64,000 bases of DNA from Burkholderiales bacterium (GCA_014860445.1 JACZJT010000051.1:141219-205218); one strand, 5' to 3'. Counted from the first letter of the stretch, positions 36,561-45,202 are shown. Program-made: numbers and translations. Notes: generated by a model from the sequence alone, not told the origin.

Positions 36561-37676
36561 TCAATTCTGAAAATTAATCACCATCGATGGCTGCGCGTGC
36601 TCCGGATACTGCCCCGCTCGACGCCTTGTTGCGCACTGCACTGACACTTTGCCGCTATTCTCCAGGACCTTGAGCATCGATTTCGGATTGGGGAAGGGCG
36701 ACTCGTTTAGCGCATAGTCGTGAACGTCCTTGTATGGAGCACCTGTTCCCTGAAAACGAACGAGAAGTTTGTTTGCGTGCTCCGCTGGATCGTCAAATTG
36801 GAAGAGAAATTGTTGTCCTCCCGTGGAATCTGAAAAGCAATATGAACCGGACTTGTCGATCTTCTTCATCACCTCCTTCATCTTCTCCAGTCCCCTTGGA
36901 TGTTGACTCGCGAACACTAGGTGGTAGTCAAAAACGTCGTTCTGCTTCCGCATCTCAAACTCGAAGGAATAATTGACCCCCGGTATCGCCCGAAGTTTAT
37001 TTTTATATAGCGAAACGACCTTTCTAACGGCTTGTAATTGGTCGCAGCCAGCCAGCACTTCTTTCCATTCTGAGTCGCCAAAAACGTCATCTAACAATTT
37101 CATGTGGTTCGCCGATGCGCCAGCACTGTAAATTCGGCTAACCCCATCAGAATCGAGATTGACCAGCACCTCACAACCAGGCCGAGAAAGCAGTTCCCGC
37201 ACCGCACTGAATGACATCTCGGCGGGCCCAAATGGGTCAATGAACGCGAAAACCGGGTCGGATGCTCTGAAGGGATTTGTGCTTTGTTGCTGAAGGTGCG
37301 CGATGCCGTCGACAAACGTCCCAAGAAATGGATGTCTATGTACCCTCCGCTCCGAAGGTATTTCCTCGAGTTTTCTCTCTAGGTGCCGAAAGCGCGCCTT
37401 GTCGTTCTCGATGAAAACACAATGTACGTTCCCGGCGTTCCATGCGCTCGCACTGTTGATTGCCTCCGAGGCGGATTCTAGAGCCGCAATAGGCGATCCT
37501 TGATTGTAGTTCGTATACGTGCCCGGCCCCGCGAAGCCGTCGATATACCACAGGTCCTTTCCCTTAAATTCCCTGCCAAGAATGGAAAACCAGACGAAGA
37601 GATAAGACCGCAGCATCTCGATTTTCGCAATCGTGTGCGGTTCCGCTTTCCAGATTGTTGGCAATTTTGAGGACAT
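36561..37676 (-). CDS. tcmP: Three-Cys-motif partner protein TcmP
   Basis: A 371-aa protein from ATG 37674-37676, chosen because AAGGAG lies about ten bases upstream; the open frame extends further but without family similarity. The N-terminus resembles a Rossmann methyltransferase-like fold, with LWYIDGFAGPGTY and later FAFIDPFGPAEMS. TcmP proteins are defined by pairing with the three-Cys-motif protein, which follows here in the same operon. The biological role is unknown; association with mobile and defence regions is documented by context. Confidence 0.88.
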   Translation of the reverse strand: MSSKLPTIWKAEPHTIAKIEMLRSYLFVWFSILGREFKGKDLWYIDGFAGPGTYTNYNQGSPIAALESASEAINSASAWNAGNVHCVFIENDKARFRHLERKLEEIPSERRVHRHPFLGTFVDGIAHLQQQSTNPFRASDPVFAFIDPFGPAEMSFSAVRELLSRPGCEVLVNLDSDGVSRIYSAGASANHMKLLDDVFGDSEWKEVLAGCDQLQAVRKVVSLYKNKLRAIPGVNYSFEFEMRKQNDVFDYHLVFASQHPRGLEKMKEVMKKIDKSGSYCFSDSTGGQQFLFQFDDPAEHANKLLVRFQGTGAPYKDVHDYALNESPFPNPKSMLKVLENSGKVSVQCATRRRAGQYPEHAQPSMVINFQN

Positions 37677-37917
37677 TAGCCTGTCTCTCCTTGGTCCGTG
37701 ACGCGATCCGCGCGCCCGGGTCAATTCGCCTAGTCTGCGGAACTCTAGCACGAGGCACCGTTGCCGATGTACCTGAAGCCTTGCCCGTATAACACCTCCG
37801 CAAGTATTGTCTACCTTCAAAAGTGTCCACGGAAGCCGGGATACCTCAGAGACGATTTCCTTCTCGTGTTATATAGCTATCGGGATACAGAGTGGCGTGG
37901 ACCTGCACTCCAAGAAT

Positions 37918-37933
37918 AATTCGTCTCTGACTC
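37918..37933 (-). repeat. REP-like sequence, right edge of accessory island
   Basis: AATTCGTCTCTGACTC is the reverse complement of the sequence at 28927 with one mismatch in 16. It lies in the 273-bp gap between tcmP and the FAD oxidoreductase, in which I see no gene. Confidence 0.5.
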
Positions 37934-37949
37934 GAATTGCACTACACGA

Positions 37950-39413
37950 TCATTGCACAAGCTTTTCGATCGCCCGATGCGGCGCCCCGGGCGGCAGGCT
38001 CACCGCGAGGCCGTCCTGTTCCAGCCGGGCGCGTACCGCCGCGACGGGCAGTCTGTTCCAGTCGGCCGTGGCGTCGCGCGCCATGATCGCCGCAAATACG
38101 CCGGCTGCCTGGCCCATCAGGCCGATCGGCGCCATGTTGCGCGCGAATTTGTCGACGTCGTGCGTGAACGAGGCACAGCGGCCGGCGACGACCAGGCGCG
38201 AGATGCCGACGGGCAGCATGCAGCCCAGCGGAAATTCGAAACGCATCAGCTTGAGCGCGAGCTTGCGCGCCCATACGTCTTCGGTCGATCCTTCGTGCCC
38301 GCGGTCCGGCCCGTGAATTTCGGCGGTGCCGTAGTCGACCGAAGTCATCACCGCGACCGAGTCGGCGAAGCGCTCGCCCTCTGCGATGTCCGCATAGGTC
38401 AGCATGGTGCGGCCCTGGATGCGCCGCGTTTCGCGTATGCCGAGGTAGGCCGAGGTGTCGATCAGAAAACTCTGCTCGAACCCGGGCAGCAGCTCGCGGC
38501 AGACCCGCACGATCTGGCGCAGTTGCCGGCGGCCTTCGATTTCGGCGCGGGTGACGTCGGCGGCGTTGGTGCCGTCGACATGATAGATGCGCGTGCTGTT
38601 GCAGATCAAGAGCGCGCGATCGGCGAGTTCGCGCCGGTTCACGCCGCTGAACCGGAGGTAATTGACCGGCGCCTGCGCATCCAGCAGTCCCGTCTGTTTG
38701 GCTTTCTCGACGATCGAAAAGAAGCCGTCGATGCGCACGATGCCCGCTTCGAGATCGACCACGCGCCGGCCGTCGTCCCTGGAAAAATCTTCCGGATGGG
38801 CGTCGATATACGCTTTCAGCCGATGCAGGTCGATGTTGCCGATGCGTCCCATCACCGTCGCCGGGCGCATGGCCCCGTCATCCTCGCGGCCCTTGACGAA
38901 AGGCAGGCCGGCGCGCGCGGCGACGTCGCCGTCGCCGGTGGTGTCGATCACGACCTTGGCCAGGATCGCCTGGCGTCCGGATTTGTTGTCGACAATCACG
39001 CCTTCGATTTGCCGCGCCTTGACGAGGGGTTCGGACACCGTGGTGTACAGGAGCGGCTCCGCGCCGGACTCGAGCAGCATATCCATCGCAGTCAGCTTGT
39101 AGGCCTCGATGTCCCATGGGACGACTTCACCCAGGCCCGCGCCTTGCTCCTGTGTCAGCCGGGAGAAGAATTCGCGCGGGAATCCCGTCAGCTCGCTTGC
39201 CGGGACGACGATCAGGCCCATCGCGGAGCCGGTCGCAGTGCCGCCTAGGAATCCGGCGCGCTCGATCAGGAGCGTCCTGGCTCCGGCGCGCGCCGCCGCG
39301 ATTGCGGCTGCGATGCCTGCGACGCCGCCGCCGCAGACGAGTACGTCGACGCGCCTGGATATGGGCACCGACTGGTTCGAAATTTCGAGCTGTGTTTCGG
39401 AGATCTTGTACAT
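37950..39413 (-). CDS. FAD-dependent oxidoreductase (FAD_oxidored family)
   Basis: A 487-aa flavoprotein. The dinucleotide-binding motif VDVLVCGGGVAGIAAAIAAA (residues about 23-42) leads to IERAGFLGGTATGSAMG. A second FAD contact is TTGDGDVAARAGLPF near 170, and the C-terminal FAD region is LPVGISRLVVAGRCAS-like. Members of this family oxidise unknown organic substrates, often beside catabolic genes. There is no signal peptide. It lies alone, downstream of the tcmP pair. Confidence 0.85.
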   Translation of the reverse strand: MYKISETQLEISNQSVPISRRVDVLVCGGGVAGIAAAIAAARAGARTLLIERAGFLGGTATGSAMGLIVVPASELTGFPREFFSRLTQEQGAGLGEVVPWDIEAYKLTAMDMLLESGAEPLLYTTVSEPLVKARQIEGVIVDNKSGRQAILAKVVIDTTGDGDVAARAGLPFVKGREDDGAMRPATVMGRIGNIDLHRLKAYIDAHPEDFSRDDGRRVVDLEAGIVRIDGFFSIVEKAKQTGLLDAQAPVNYLRFSGVNRRELADRALLICNSTRIYHVDGTNAADVTRAEIEGRRQLRQIVRVCRELLPGFEQSFLIDTSAYLGIRETRRIQGRTMLTYADIAEGERFADSVAVMTSVDYGTAEIHGPDRGHEGSTEDVWARKLALKLMRFEFPLGCMLPVGISRLVVAGRCASFTHDVDKFARNMAPIGLMGQAAGVFAAIMARDATADWNRLPVAAVRARLEQDGLAVSLPPGAPHRAIEKLVQ

Positions 39414-39422
39414 CGGGTGTCC

Positions 39423-39445
39423 GGGGTTAGATCGGAGACGAATTT
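39423..39445 (+). repeat. Degenerate REP-like copy
   Basis: GGGGTTAGATCGGAGACGAATTT resembles the 28927 element with one substitution and four extra bases. It sits between the FAD oxidoreductase and the HEPN remnant. Confidence 0.3.
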
Positions 39446-39446
39446 T

Positions 39447-39721
39447 CTAAGCTAGCGTCGGCCTCTGTGTCGCAAGCCACGCCTTTACGTCCGCGAGAAG
39501 TTGCCGCGCCTGGCCGAAGCACTCTGTCGCAGTTTGCTCGGGCACCGAGTCACCCTGGTAGTCGGCAAGATTGCGCTGCTTCCGCAAGGCATCGAGCACG
39601 ATCATTCGTTCGGCCGCGCATCCGCGAGGTTGCGCTCGGCTGCCGCGAGCAACCGTGCGATGGCCGCCGGGTCAGGCGCGACCGCTTCGAGGCTTCGCCC
39701 GACGAGGTTTTGCAAGCTCAT
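39447..39721 (-). pseudogene. HEPN-domain gene broken by an internal deletion
   Basis: From ATG 39719-39721 the frame reads MSLQNLVGRSLEAVAPDPA and AAERNLADARPN, then hits TGA at 39602-39604. In the next frame ERMIVLDALRKQRNLADYQG and QARQLLADVKAWL follow to the TAG at 39447-39449. These are the two ends of a HEPN protein of about 145 aa as I recall the family. About 50 central residues are missing, with a frame change. Its start overlaps the nucleotidyltransferase gene by 50 bp, as in MNT/HEPN toxin-antitoxin pairs, so the toxin half is dead. Confidence 0.75.
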
Positions 39722-40292
39722 CTTCGGTTCCGATCACGAAAATCTTTGGCTTGGCGAGCACGTCTCGCAGGAATGCATCGGGCGTAGCGCGCTTGGCCGT
39801 CCATTCCTTCAGCGTGTAGACCTTGGGGTTGATCTCGCGGCCGAGCACGCCTTGTGCAGTGTGCAACAGCTTCACAACTTCGGCAAAGCCTATGTCACCG
39901 ATCACGATCAGGTCGACGTCGCTGCCGGCGCGTTCCTGGCCGCGGCCCATGGATCCGAATATGAAGGCGACGCGGATGCGATCTCCGGCGGGGTCGAGTG
40001 CGCCGGCGAGTACCTCGGCAACGCCCGAAGTCTTGCGCAGGATGCTCGCCAGTTCTTCGAACACCGGGCAGGAGCGCTCGGCACTGTATAGGAGCTGGTT
40101 GCCGCGCTTCTCGCGCTTGAGCAATCCCACATGCGCCAGGCGCGTAAGCTCCCGCGTGATCGTGCCCGAGGGCAGGCCGGTGCGCCGCGCGATCTCGCGC
40201 CCGTGCAAGGGCTCGTCTGGGTGCAAAAGGAGCAGCCCGAGCACGCGGCGGCGGTAGCCGGGAAAGAGGACGGAGGAAATAGTCTGCTGCAT
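39672..40292 (-). CDS. wHTH-nucleotidyltransferase (MNT antitoxin type)
   Basis: A 206-aa protein from ATG 40290-40292; a TTG 33 bp upstream is also possible. The N-terminal winged helix (about 10-80; HGREIARRTGLPSGTITREL) is followed by a minimal nucleotidyltransferase domain with GSMGRGQERAGSDVDLIV (about 117), the G-S-x10-D-x-D catalytic signature. Such proteins adenylylate and silence HEPN toxins. Its HEPN partner immediately downstream is deleted in the middle. The HTH suggests autoregulation, with a matching direct repeat just upstream. Confidence 0.83.
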   Translation of the reverse strand: MQQTISSVLFPGYRRRVLGLLLLHPDEPLHGREIARRTGLPSGTITRELTRLAHVGLLKREKRGNQLLYSAERSCPVFEELASILRKTSGVAEVLAGALDPAGDRIRVAFIFGSMGRGQERAGSDVDLIVIGDIGFAEVVKLLHTAQGVLGREINPKVYTLKEWTAKRATPDAFLRDVLAKPKIFVIGTEDELAKPRRAKPRSGRA

Positions 40293-40297
40293 AATTA

Positions 40298-40328
40298 GCA
40301 GCGATTGTCGCCTTTTTCGCAGCAATTG
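40298..40328. promoter_or_regulatory. GCAGCRATTG direct repeat, candidate operator
   Basis: GCAGCGATTG (40298-40307) and GCAGCAATTG (40319-40328) lie 21 bp apart, two helical turns, immediately upstream of the wHTH-nucleotidyltransferase start. They are a plausible autoregulatory site. Confidence 0.35.
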
Positions 40329-40349
40329 GCAAGGCGTGGCCGCAGCCGC

Positions 40350-41495
40350 CTACCTGCCCTTGTTTGGATTGATCAGGTACTTCGCCCCCGTCGCGCGCTT
40401 GCCATACACGGCGATCTCTTCCAGCTTGAGCACTTCGGCAAGCGAAATCTCTTTGGTGTAGTGGCTGGCAAAAGTCGTTTTGAGTTCGGCGACCACGCGC
40501 TCCCTGAGCTTTTGCGCGCCGGCCGGGCCGATCCTTTGCATGAACGGCCACAGCAGCCAGCCGCCCACGCCCCAGGCCATGCCGAAGCCGCGGTTGATGA
40601 TGGTCGGCCCGGTGTCCAGGCCGCCGTAGATGTAGACCTGCTTGTGCGTGGCGGAGCCGTAGCGGCTGTACTCCTTGGCCGTGCGGTTGATCGCGGCTTC
40701 CATGCAGCTGAGGATCTGCCCGGCGAGCGTGCCGCCGCCGATGGCATCGAAGGCCAGGGTCGCGCCGGTGGCGGCGATCGCGTCGGTGAGGTCCTGGGCA
40801 AAAGTCTGTGCGCTGGAGTCGCAGACATAACGCGCGCCCAGGCCCTTGAGCAAATCCGCCTGCTCGCGCGAGCGCACGATGTTCACCAATGCGACCCCGT
40901 CGGCGATGCAGATCTTGTTGAGCATCTGGCCCAGGTTGGACGCTGCCGCGGTGTGCACCAAAGCCTTGTGGTCTTCGAGCCGCATGGTTTCCACCATGCC
41001 CTGCGAAGTGAGCGGGTTGACGAAGCAGGAGGCGCCTTCGGCCGCGGTCGTGCCCGGCGGAAGCACCAGACATTGCTTGACCTTGGCGCTGCGGTACTGG
41101 GAATACATGGCGCCGCCGACGATGGCCACCATCTTGCCGAGCAGCGCTTGCGCTTCCTCGGACGCGCCGGCGTCCACCACCACGCCCGCCCCCTCGTTGC
41201 CGACGGGCATCGATTGCTCGAGGCGGCCGGCCATCCCCTGCATCAGGGCTTCGGGAATGCCCGCCGTAATCACCGGCAGCGCGTCCGAGCCGGAGCGCTT
41301 TGCCGTGCTCATGTCGGCTGCGCCGAATAGCAGCCCCAGATCGGAGGGGTTGATCGGCGCGCCTTCGATGCGGACCACGACCTCGTCGGCTTGCGGGACC
41401 GGCATCGGCATGCTGACGAGCGAAATCTCCAGCTCACCGCTTTTCTTGACCAAAGAACGAAGTTGTAGCCCTGTCTTTTCCGTAGCGGAATTCAT
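40350..41495 (-). CDS. MDR-superfamily alcohol dehydrogenase/quinone reductase-like protein
   Basis: A 381-aa medium-chain reductase. The N-terminal GroES-like domain has VVVRIEGAPINPSDLGLLFG and PVGNEGAGVVVDAG; the cofactor domain has LVHTAAASNLGQML and ATLAFDAIGGG. Zinc ligands typical of alcohol dehydrogenases are not evident, so it is closer to the NADPH:quinone or enoyl reductase branch. Substrate unknown. The C-terminal part (about 260-381) is longer than in basic quinone reductases. Confidence 0.83.
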   Translation of the reverse strand: MNSATEKTGLQLRSLVKKSGELEISLVSMPMPVPQADEVVVRIEGAPINPSDLGLLFGAADMSTAKRSGSDALPVITAGIPEALMQGMAGRLEQSMPVGNEGAGVVVDAGASEEAQALLGKMVAIVGGAMYSQYRSAKVKQCLVLPPGTTAAEGASCFVNPLTSQGMVETMRLEDHKALVHTAAASNLGQMLNKICIADGVALVNIVRSREQADLLKGLGARYVCDSSAQTFAQDLTDAIAATGATLAFDAIGGGTLAGQILSCMEAAINRTAKEYSRYGSATHKQVYIYGGLDTGPTIINRGFGMAWGVGGWLLWPFMQRIGPAGAQKLRERVVAELKTTFASHYTKEISLAEVLKLEEIAVYGKRATGAKYLINPNKGR

Positions 41496-41581
41496 ATGTA
41501 CTGTCTCCTTGAAGAGGCTGAAGAGTATAGGGCGTTATCGCAGGGTAGAGCCAAAGGAAATGGTCTCCGACCCTCTGCCCG

Positions 41582-41701
41582 ATGCCTATGCAGCGGCAAT
41601 GGCAGACATACCCGCTCGGTGCGCACACCGAAGGCGCGCTTGCTTGGCTCGGCTACGGCGAAGCCGAGATCGCGGCGCTGCGCGCCGGCGGCTTGATCTG
41701 A
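41582..41701 (+). pseudogene. C-terminal remnant of a CaiB/BaiF CoA-transferase
   Basis: A 39-codon frame ends with PLGAHTEGALAWLGYGEAE followed by IAALRAGGLI and TGA. That is the standard C-terminus of family III CoA-transferases (P-x-L-G-E-H-T-x-E-V-L-x-x-L-G-Y-S-x-x-E-I-x-x-L). Nothing upstream encodes the remaining 350 residues, so it is a 3' fragment left after a deletion or insertion. Confidence 0.6.
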
Positions 41702-41854
41702 CCGCGACACCCGTCCACGGACCATTTGCGCACCTGAAAAATGGTAAAATCCGCCGCCGCCCCCGCCAGGCCCGCGAAAGGCGGGTGTCGGCCAGGCCGA
41801 TCGATGCGGGACACGCCAAAGTCGGTATTCACCGCCCATCTCCAAGCGAAGATC

Positions 41855-42388
41855 ATGGAACAAGACCGACCCAAACCACTCAAGCCGCTGCCCAATCTGA
41901 TATTCCTCAGCCGCTGGCTGCAATTGCCGCTTTATCTCGGTCTGATCGTCGCGCAGGGCGTCTATGTGGTCCACTTCACGATCGAGCTCTGGCATTTGGT
42001 GGAGAAGGCGACTTCCATTACCGAAGCCGACATCATGCTGCGCGTGCTTGGCCTGATCGACGTGGTGATGATAGCCAATCTCTTGGTAATGGTCATCGTC
42101 GGCGGCTACGAGACCTTCATTTCGCGCCTGCGCCTGGAAGGCCATCCGGATCAGCCTGAATGGCTATCGCATGTCAACGCGTCGGTGCTCAAAGTTAAGC
42201 TCGCTACCGCCATCATCACCATTTCATCGATCCATCTGCTGCAGACCTTCATGAGCGCGGCCACGCTGGAAGAAAAAACCATGATGTGGCAAACCATTAT
42301 TCACCTCACCCTGGTGCTCTCGGCGATTGCCATTGCATTTGTCGACCGTCTCATGCCCTCACCGGCAAGACCGGGCAAATCCCACTAG
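41855..42388 (+). CDS. UPF0114 / YqhA-family inner-membrane protein
   Basis: A 177-aa membrane protein with four TM helices ([72 protein letters not shown]) and the hallmark [17 protein letters not shown] and [15 protein letters not shown]. Function unknown throughout the family. ATG 41855 matches the family start; the open frame extends 38 codons upstream without similarity. Confidence 0.88.
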   Translation: MEQDRPKPLKPLPNLIFLSRWLQLPLYLGLIVAQGVYVVHFTIELWHLVEKATSITEADIMLRVLGLIDVVMIANLLVMVIVGGYETFISRLRLEGHPDQPEWLSHVNASVLKVKLATAIITISSIHLLQTFMSAATLEEKTMMWQTIIHLTLVLSAIAIAFVDRLMPSPARPGKSH

Positions 42389-42392
42389 CGAG

Positions 42393-42506
42393 ACATCCAT
42401 CAAGCAGGAAGACCTGGTTCAAAGCATTGCGGACGCGTTGCACTTCATCAGCGACTGCCACCCGAAGGATTACTTAGCCTGTCTTGCCCGCGCTTTTAAC
42501 CAGTAA
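42393..42506 (+). pseudogene. N-terminal remnant of class I fumarate hydratase
   Basis: 37 codons read TSIKQEDLVQSIADALHFIS, then DCHPKDYLACLARAFNQ and TAA. This is the beginning of betaproteobacterial class I fumarases (TxIxQEDLIQSxADALQFISYYHP...DY). The expected ATG is replaced by GAG, and the remaining 470 or so residues are absent. It lies 4 bp after the YqhA gene stop. Confidence 0.6.
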
Positions 42507-42653
42507 TAGCGTTCGAACTCCCCGCGATTCAATTTGCCGGTTGCATACGCCATTGAAAAACGTGAAAAGCGGCACGTCGAAATGCTGGATGGACGCATAT
42601 ACCCACAGGGCCTGACAGGCTGCTTTCTGGCAAATCCGCCAGCGGCAGGTCGT

Positions 42654-42887
42654 GCCGATCTCGGTCCACCGACCTTGGTACAAGGCAGCCAATCCGCAGG
42701 ACGCCGCTACCGTGGCGTTATGTCAGCGCCCAAACCAGCGGGCCGTGCGGCTGGCGCCGAAGTGCTCCTTGTGGGCCCGCCCGGCGAGCGAGGGCGGGTG
42801 GAAGACGCTCGTGAGTTTGGGCCCGGTCAGAAAGTCCAGGTCCGCCCAGGTGCAGCGCATAAGGCAACTCCGTTCCGTCGTCGTGAA
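42654..42887 (-). pseudogene. Detached, internally deleted 3' end of the SQR-like flavoprotein gene
   Basis: 42654-42849 matches 45482-45677 (offset 2828 bp, about 8 mismatches in 196, no indel), and 42843-42887 continues as a match to about 45952-45996. Relative to the intact gene at 45551-46681, 281 bp are missing between two CGCCCAG copies, the mark of deletion between short direct repeats. Nothing of the 5' part is present. It bounds the second cargo, as the icmF tail bounds the first. Confidence 0.88.
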
Positions 42888-42894
42888 TATTCGT

Positions 42895-43260
42895 TCACGC
42901 CAACAAGACCGATGTGAATCCCGCAGCTAGTATGACCTCGAGAACTACGCTTGCCAGAATTGCAGGCCCCGCTCGACGCGCCTTGAACTCCATCAATCCC
43001 AGCCCTGCCAACACCGCCAAGGCGGTGACCATCCCGACGCAAACCACTAGACGTAACTCGGACGGCGGTGCGGACCTGCCCATGAACAGCATTATGGCGA
43101 TACCTATATATACGGCGGCGAGGCGACGACCTACCAACAAAGCAGCAGGATTCGCCACAATTCCCCATCGCTTAAGAAGCAGACGGCCCGCAAACAGCCA
43201 TCCAATACCCAGAAGCAGGCCGGCGATAGATGTAGCAATGGCGACGGTGCTGAAGTCCAT
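42895..43260 (-). CDS. Small four-helix membrane protein
   Basis: A 121-aa protein from ATG 43258-43260 with a near-perfect AAGGAGGAA ribosome-binding site. Four hydrophobic helices (VAIATSIAGLLLGIGWLFAG, LAAVYIGIAIMLFMG, VVCVGMVTALAVLAGLGLM, ILASVVLEVILAAGFTSVLL) are linked by short basic loops. The family is unknown to me. It lies in the second cargo segment, upstream in coordinate of a lipoprotein gene on the same strand. Confidence 0.75.
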   Translation of the reverse strand: MDFSTVAIATSIAGLLLGIGWLFAGRLLLKRWGIVANPAALLVGRRLAAVYIGIAIMLFMGRSAPPSELRLVVCVGMVTALAVLAGLGLMEFKARRAGPAILASVVLEVILAAGFTSVLLA

Positions 43261-43390
43261 TCGTTCCTCCTTTTGCAAAGACGGCAAATGTCACTTTCGA
43301 CCCATAGCAAACTGTCAGCGACTTTGTCACGTAGGCTCGATACTCCGCGAGATGAAGGAACAGGCTCGGGGTTGTGGGTTGCCCTCAAAT

Positions 43391-43421
43391 GCAAACAGCC
43401 CGCTAGGAGCGGGCTGTTTGC
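43391..43421. terminator. Perfect 14-bp hairpin, bidirectional terminator-like
   Basis: GCAAACAGCCCGCT-AGG-AGCGGGCTGTTTGC, a perfect 14-bp stem with a 3-base loop, ending in TTTGC. It lies between the lipoprotein gene and the small membrane protein gene (both on the - strand). Confidence 0.75.
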
Positions 43422-43567
43422 GTACTGCCTGCTTGGCTATCCACTGGCAGTCGTGGCTCGCATATCGTTCACGACGTCACTCAGACCGAACCTGTTTCGC
43501 TTCTCGAGCATGGCATATTTCTTGAAACGTTCCAGGCACTACGTGCGACGCTCTGCGAGCCGGCAGT

Positions 43568-45202
43568 CTACACGCCACATCCAACAGTAAACGTCCAGGC
43601 TGTGCTTTGGTCCGGGGCAGAAATATTGACAAAGACCGTATCACTTCCGGAGTAGGCCAGGCTGCCGCTCTGGCCGCCCGATACGAGGCCCCCGGTTGTG
43701 TAAAGGACTTTTCCGCCCAGGACTACGTTCATCGCGTCAGGTATGGAGTACATGTCGTAGGAAAGGGAAAAGCTCCCTTGCGATTTTCCAAGATTGTAGG
43801 CATAGGAATATGTACCGAATCCACCGGATTGCGTGGTGCTTTGACACTTGCCAACAGATCCGACCTTTCCCGACGTAATCGAACCAGTAGCCGTGGTGGC
43901 TCCGCTGCTGGTCTTCCGCACGTAGGTTCCGGTCGCGCTGCCCGACGTGGTGTTGGCGTTTCCCGTTACCTGAATTTGCGTACCGTCGGAGGCCGTGCCT
44001 GTGGCGGTAAAGTCTCCGGCTCCGTCAACCGTTCCGGTCGCGGGATAGATCTTGTTCGTCGAGTCGACAACTGTTCCTGACATCTGGCTATTGCCCCCCA
44101 GTGCTTCAGGCAGTGGTTCGGGCGCCGCGGTAGTGTCCGCTTGAGCTTGAATTACAGTTGCGTCAGGGAGCGCCGAGGTGAGCGTGTCGATTGTAGCTAC
44201 GACGGCTGCCTTGATTGAGCCAATTCCTTTGGATACGATGGAAGTGGCAAGATTCTGCATGCTGGCAATTGGATCGATTCCGCTGTCCAAATCATTGGTC
44301 GCATTCCCCTCGATTGCTGAGTTGATCGATTGGTCAATCGAATCAAGATTGCGATTTACGATACCAGTGATTCCGCGGTATGCCTGCACCGCTGCGCCTC
44401 CGAGCAGCAAGTAACCTACCGCAATGGGAACCGTCGCCCCGGCGGCCGCGCTCAATACCACACCGCCTAAGACCGACAGAGCTACCGCGCTATAGAGGTT
44501 TGCCTTATCAACCGTCGCCACGGTCTGGGCAAAAGCACTGGGCACCAGATAGTCGATGACACGGCTACCGAATCCGCGCGCAACGGTTGCAGTTCCGTCG
44601 AGAATTGCGGCGGAGTTGGCGTCCAATTGCGTCGGAGTTCCGTACGCAACCGAGTCCGGCGCTAGCGCAAAACTGCCCGTGACCGTTCCCGAAAGATTTC
44701 CGGTGATTTGCCCGATCGCACCAACTATTCGCGCCCAATACCAGGTTGAGCCGGACTTATAGATACCATACCCGTCTTGAAAAGCCCCCGAAGCGGAGTA
44801 CATAAAGAAATCTGTTCCCGCACCGTCTTTGCGAGGTGTGACTATCATATAGTTGCCGGTGACTTGATCGACTACCTTTTGCAACGATCCGTCGGTCCCG
44901 TAATAGACAGCTATATTCTGACCCGCCTTTGTCTTCATCCACGCTTGATACGGGTCTTTTGTCCCGGCGCTCGTGTAATAGGCAACGGTATTCCCGCTCT
45001 TGGTGGTGATCACCGCCGCCGCGTCGGCGATACTTCTTTGTGCCGTAATGGATGTAACTGCGACATTGGCTGTAGGCGTGACTACAGGCACGACAGGTGT
45101 ACTAGTCGGGACTTCGCTACTCGATCCGCCCCCTCCCCCGCCTCCGCACGCCGTCAAAATTAGCGCCATCAGACCTATCAAAGCAGCTGCGACTCGTTTC
45201 AT
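43568..45202 (-). CDS. Large lipoprotein with central hydrophobic hairpin and beta-rich C-terminus
   Basis: A 544-aa protein from ATG 45200-45202 (GGAGG seven bases ahead). The lipobox LILTACGGGG follows a short signal peptide. Residues 40-200 are beta-rich, with YYGTDGSLQKVV and FFMYSASGAFQDGYGIY. About 230-280 has two long hydrophobic stretches around VLGGVVLSAAAGATVPIAVG, unusual for a lipoprotein and suggesting membrane insertion. About 390-480 is a Gly/Thr/Ser-rich repeat region. I do not recognise the family. Codon usage is less GC3-biased than the neighbours, and the gene is part of the second cargo, so it is probably acquired. Confidence 0.8.
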   Translation of the reverse strand: MKRVAAALIGLMALILTACGGGGGGGSSSEVPTSTPVVPVVTPTANVAVTSITAQRSIADAAAVITTKSGNTVAYYTSAGTKDPYQAWMKTKAGQNIAVYYGTDGSLQKVVDQVTGNYMIVTPRKDGAGTDFFMYSASGAFQDGYGIYKSGSTWYWARIVGAIGQITGNLSGTVTGSFALAPDSVAYGTPTQLDANSAAILDGTATVARGFGSRVIDYLVPSAFAQTVATVDKANLYSAVALSVLGGVVLSAAAGATVPIAVGYLLLGGAAVQAYRGITGIVNRNLDSIDQSINSAIEGNATNDLDSGIDPIASMQNLATSIVSKGIGSIKAAVVATIDTLTSALPDATVIQAQADTTAAPEPLPEALGGNSQMSGTVVDSTNKIYPATGTVDGAGDFTATGTASDGTQIQVTGNANTTSGSATGTYVRKTSSGATTATGSITSGKVGSVGKCQSTTQSGGFGTYSYAYNLGKSQGSFSLSYDMYSIPDAMNVVLGGKVLYTTGGLVSGGQSGSLAYSGSDTVFVNISAPDQSTAWTFTVGCGV

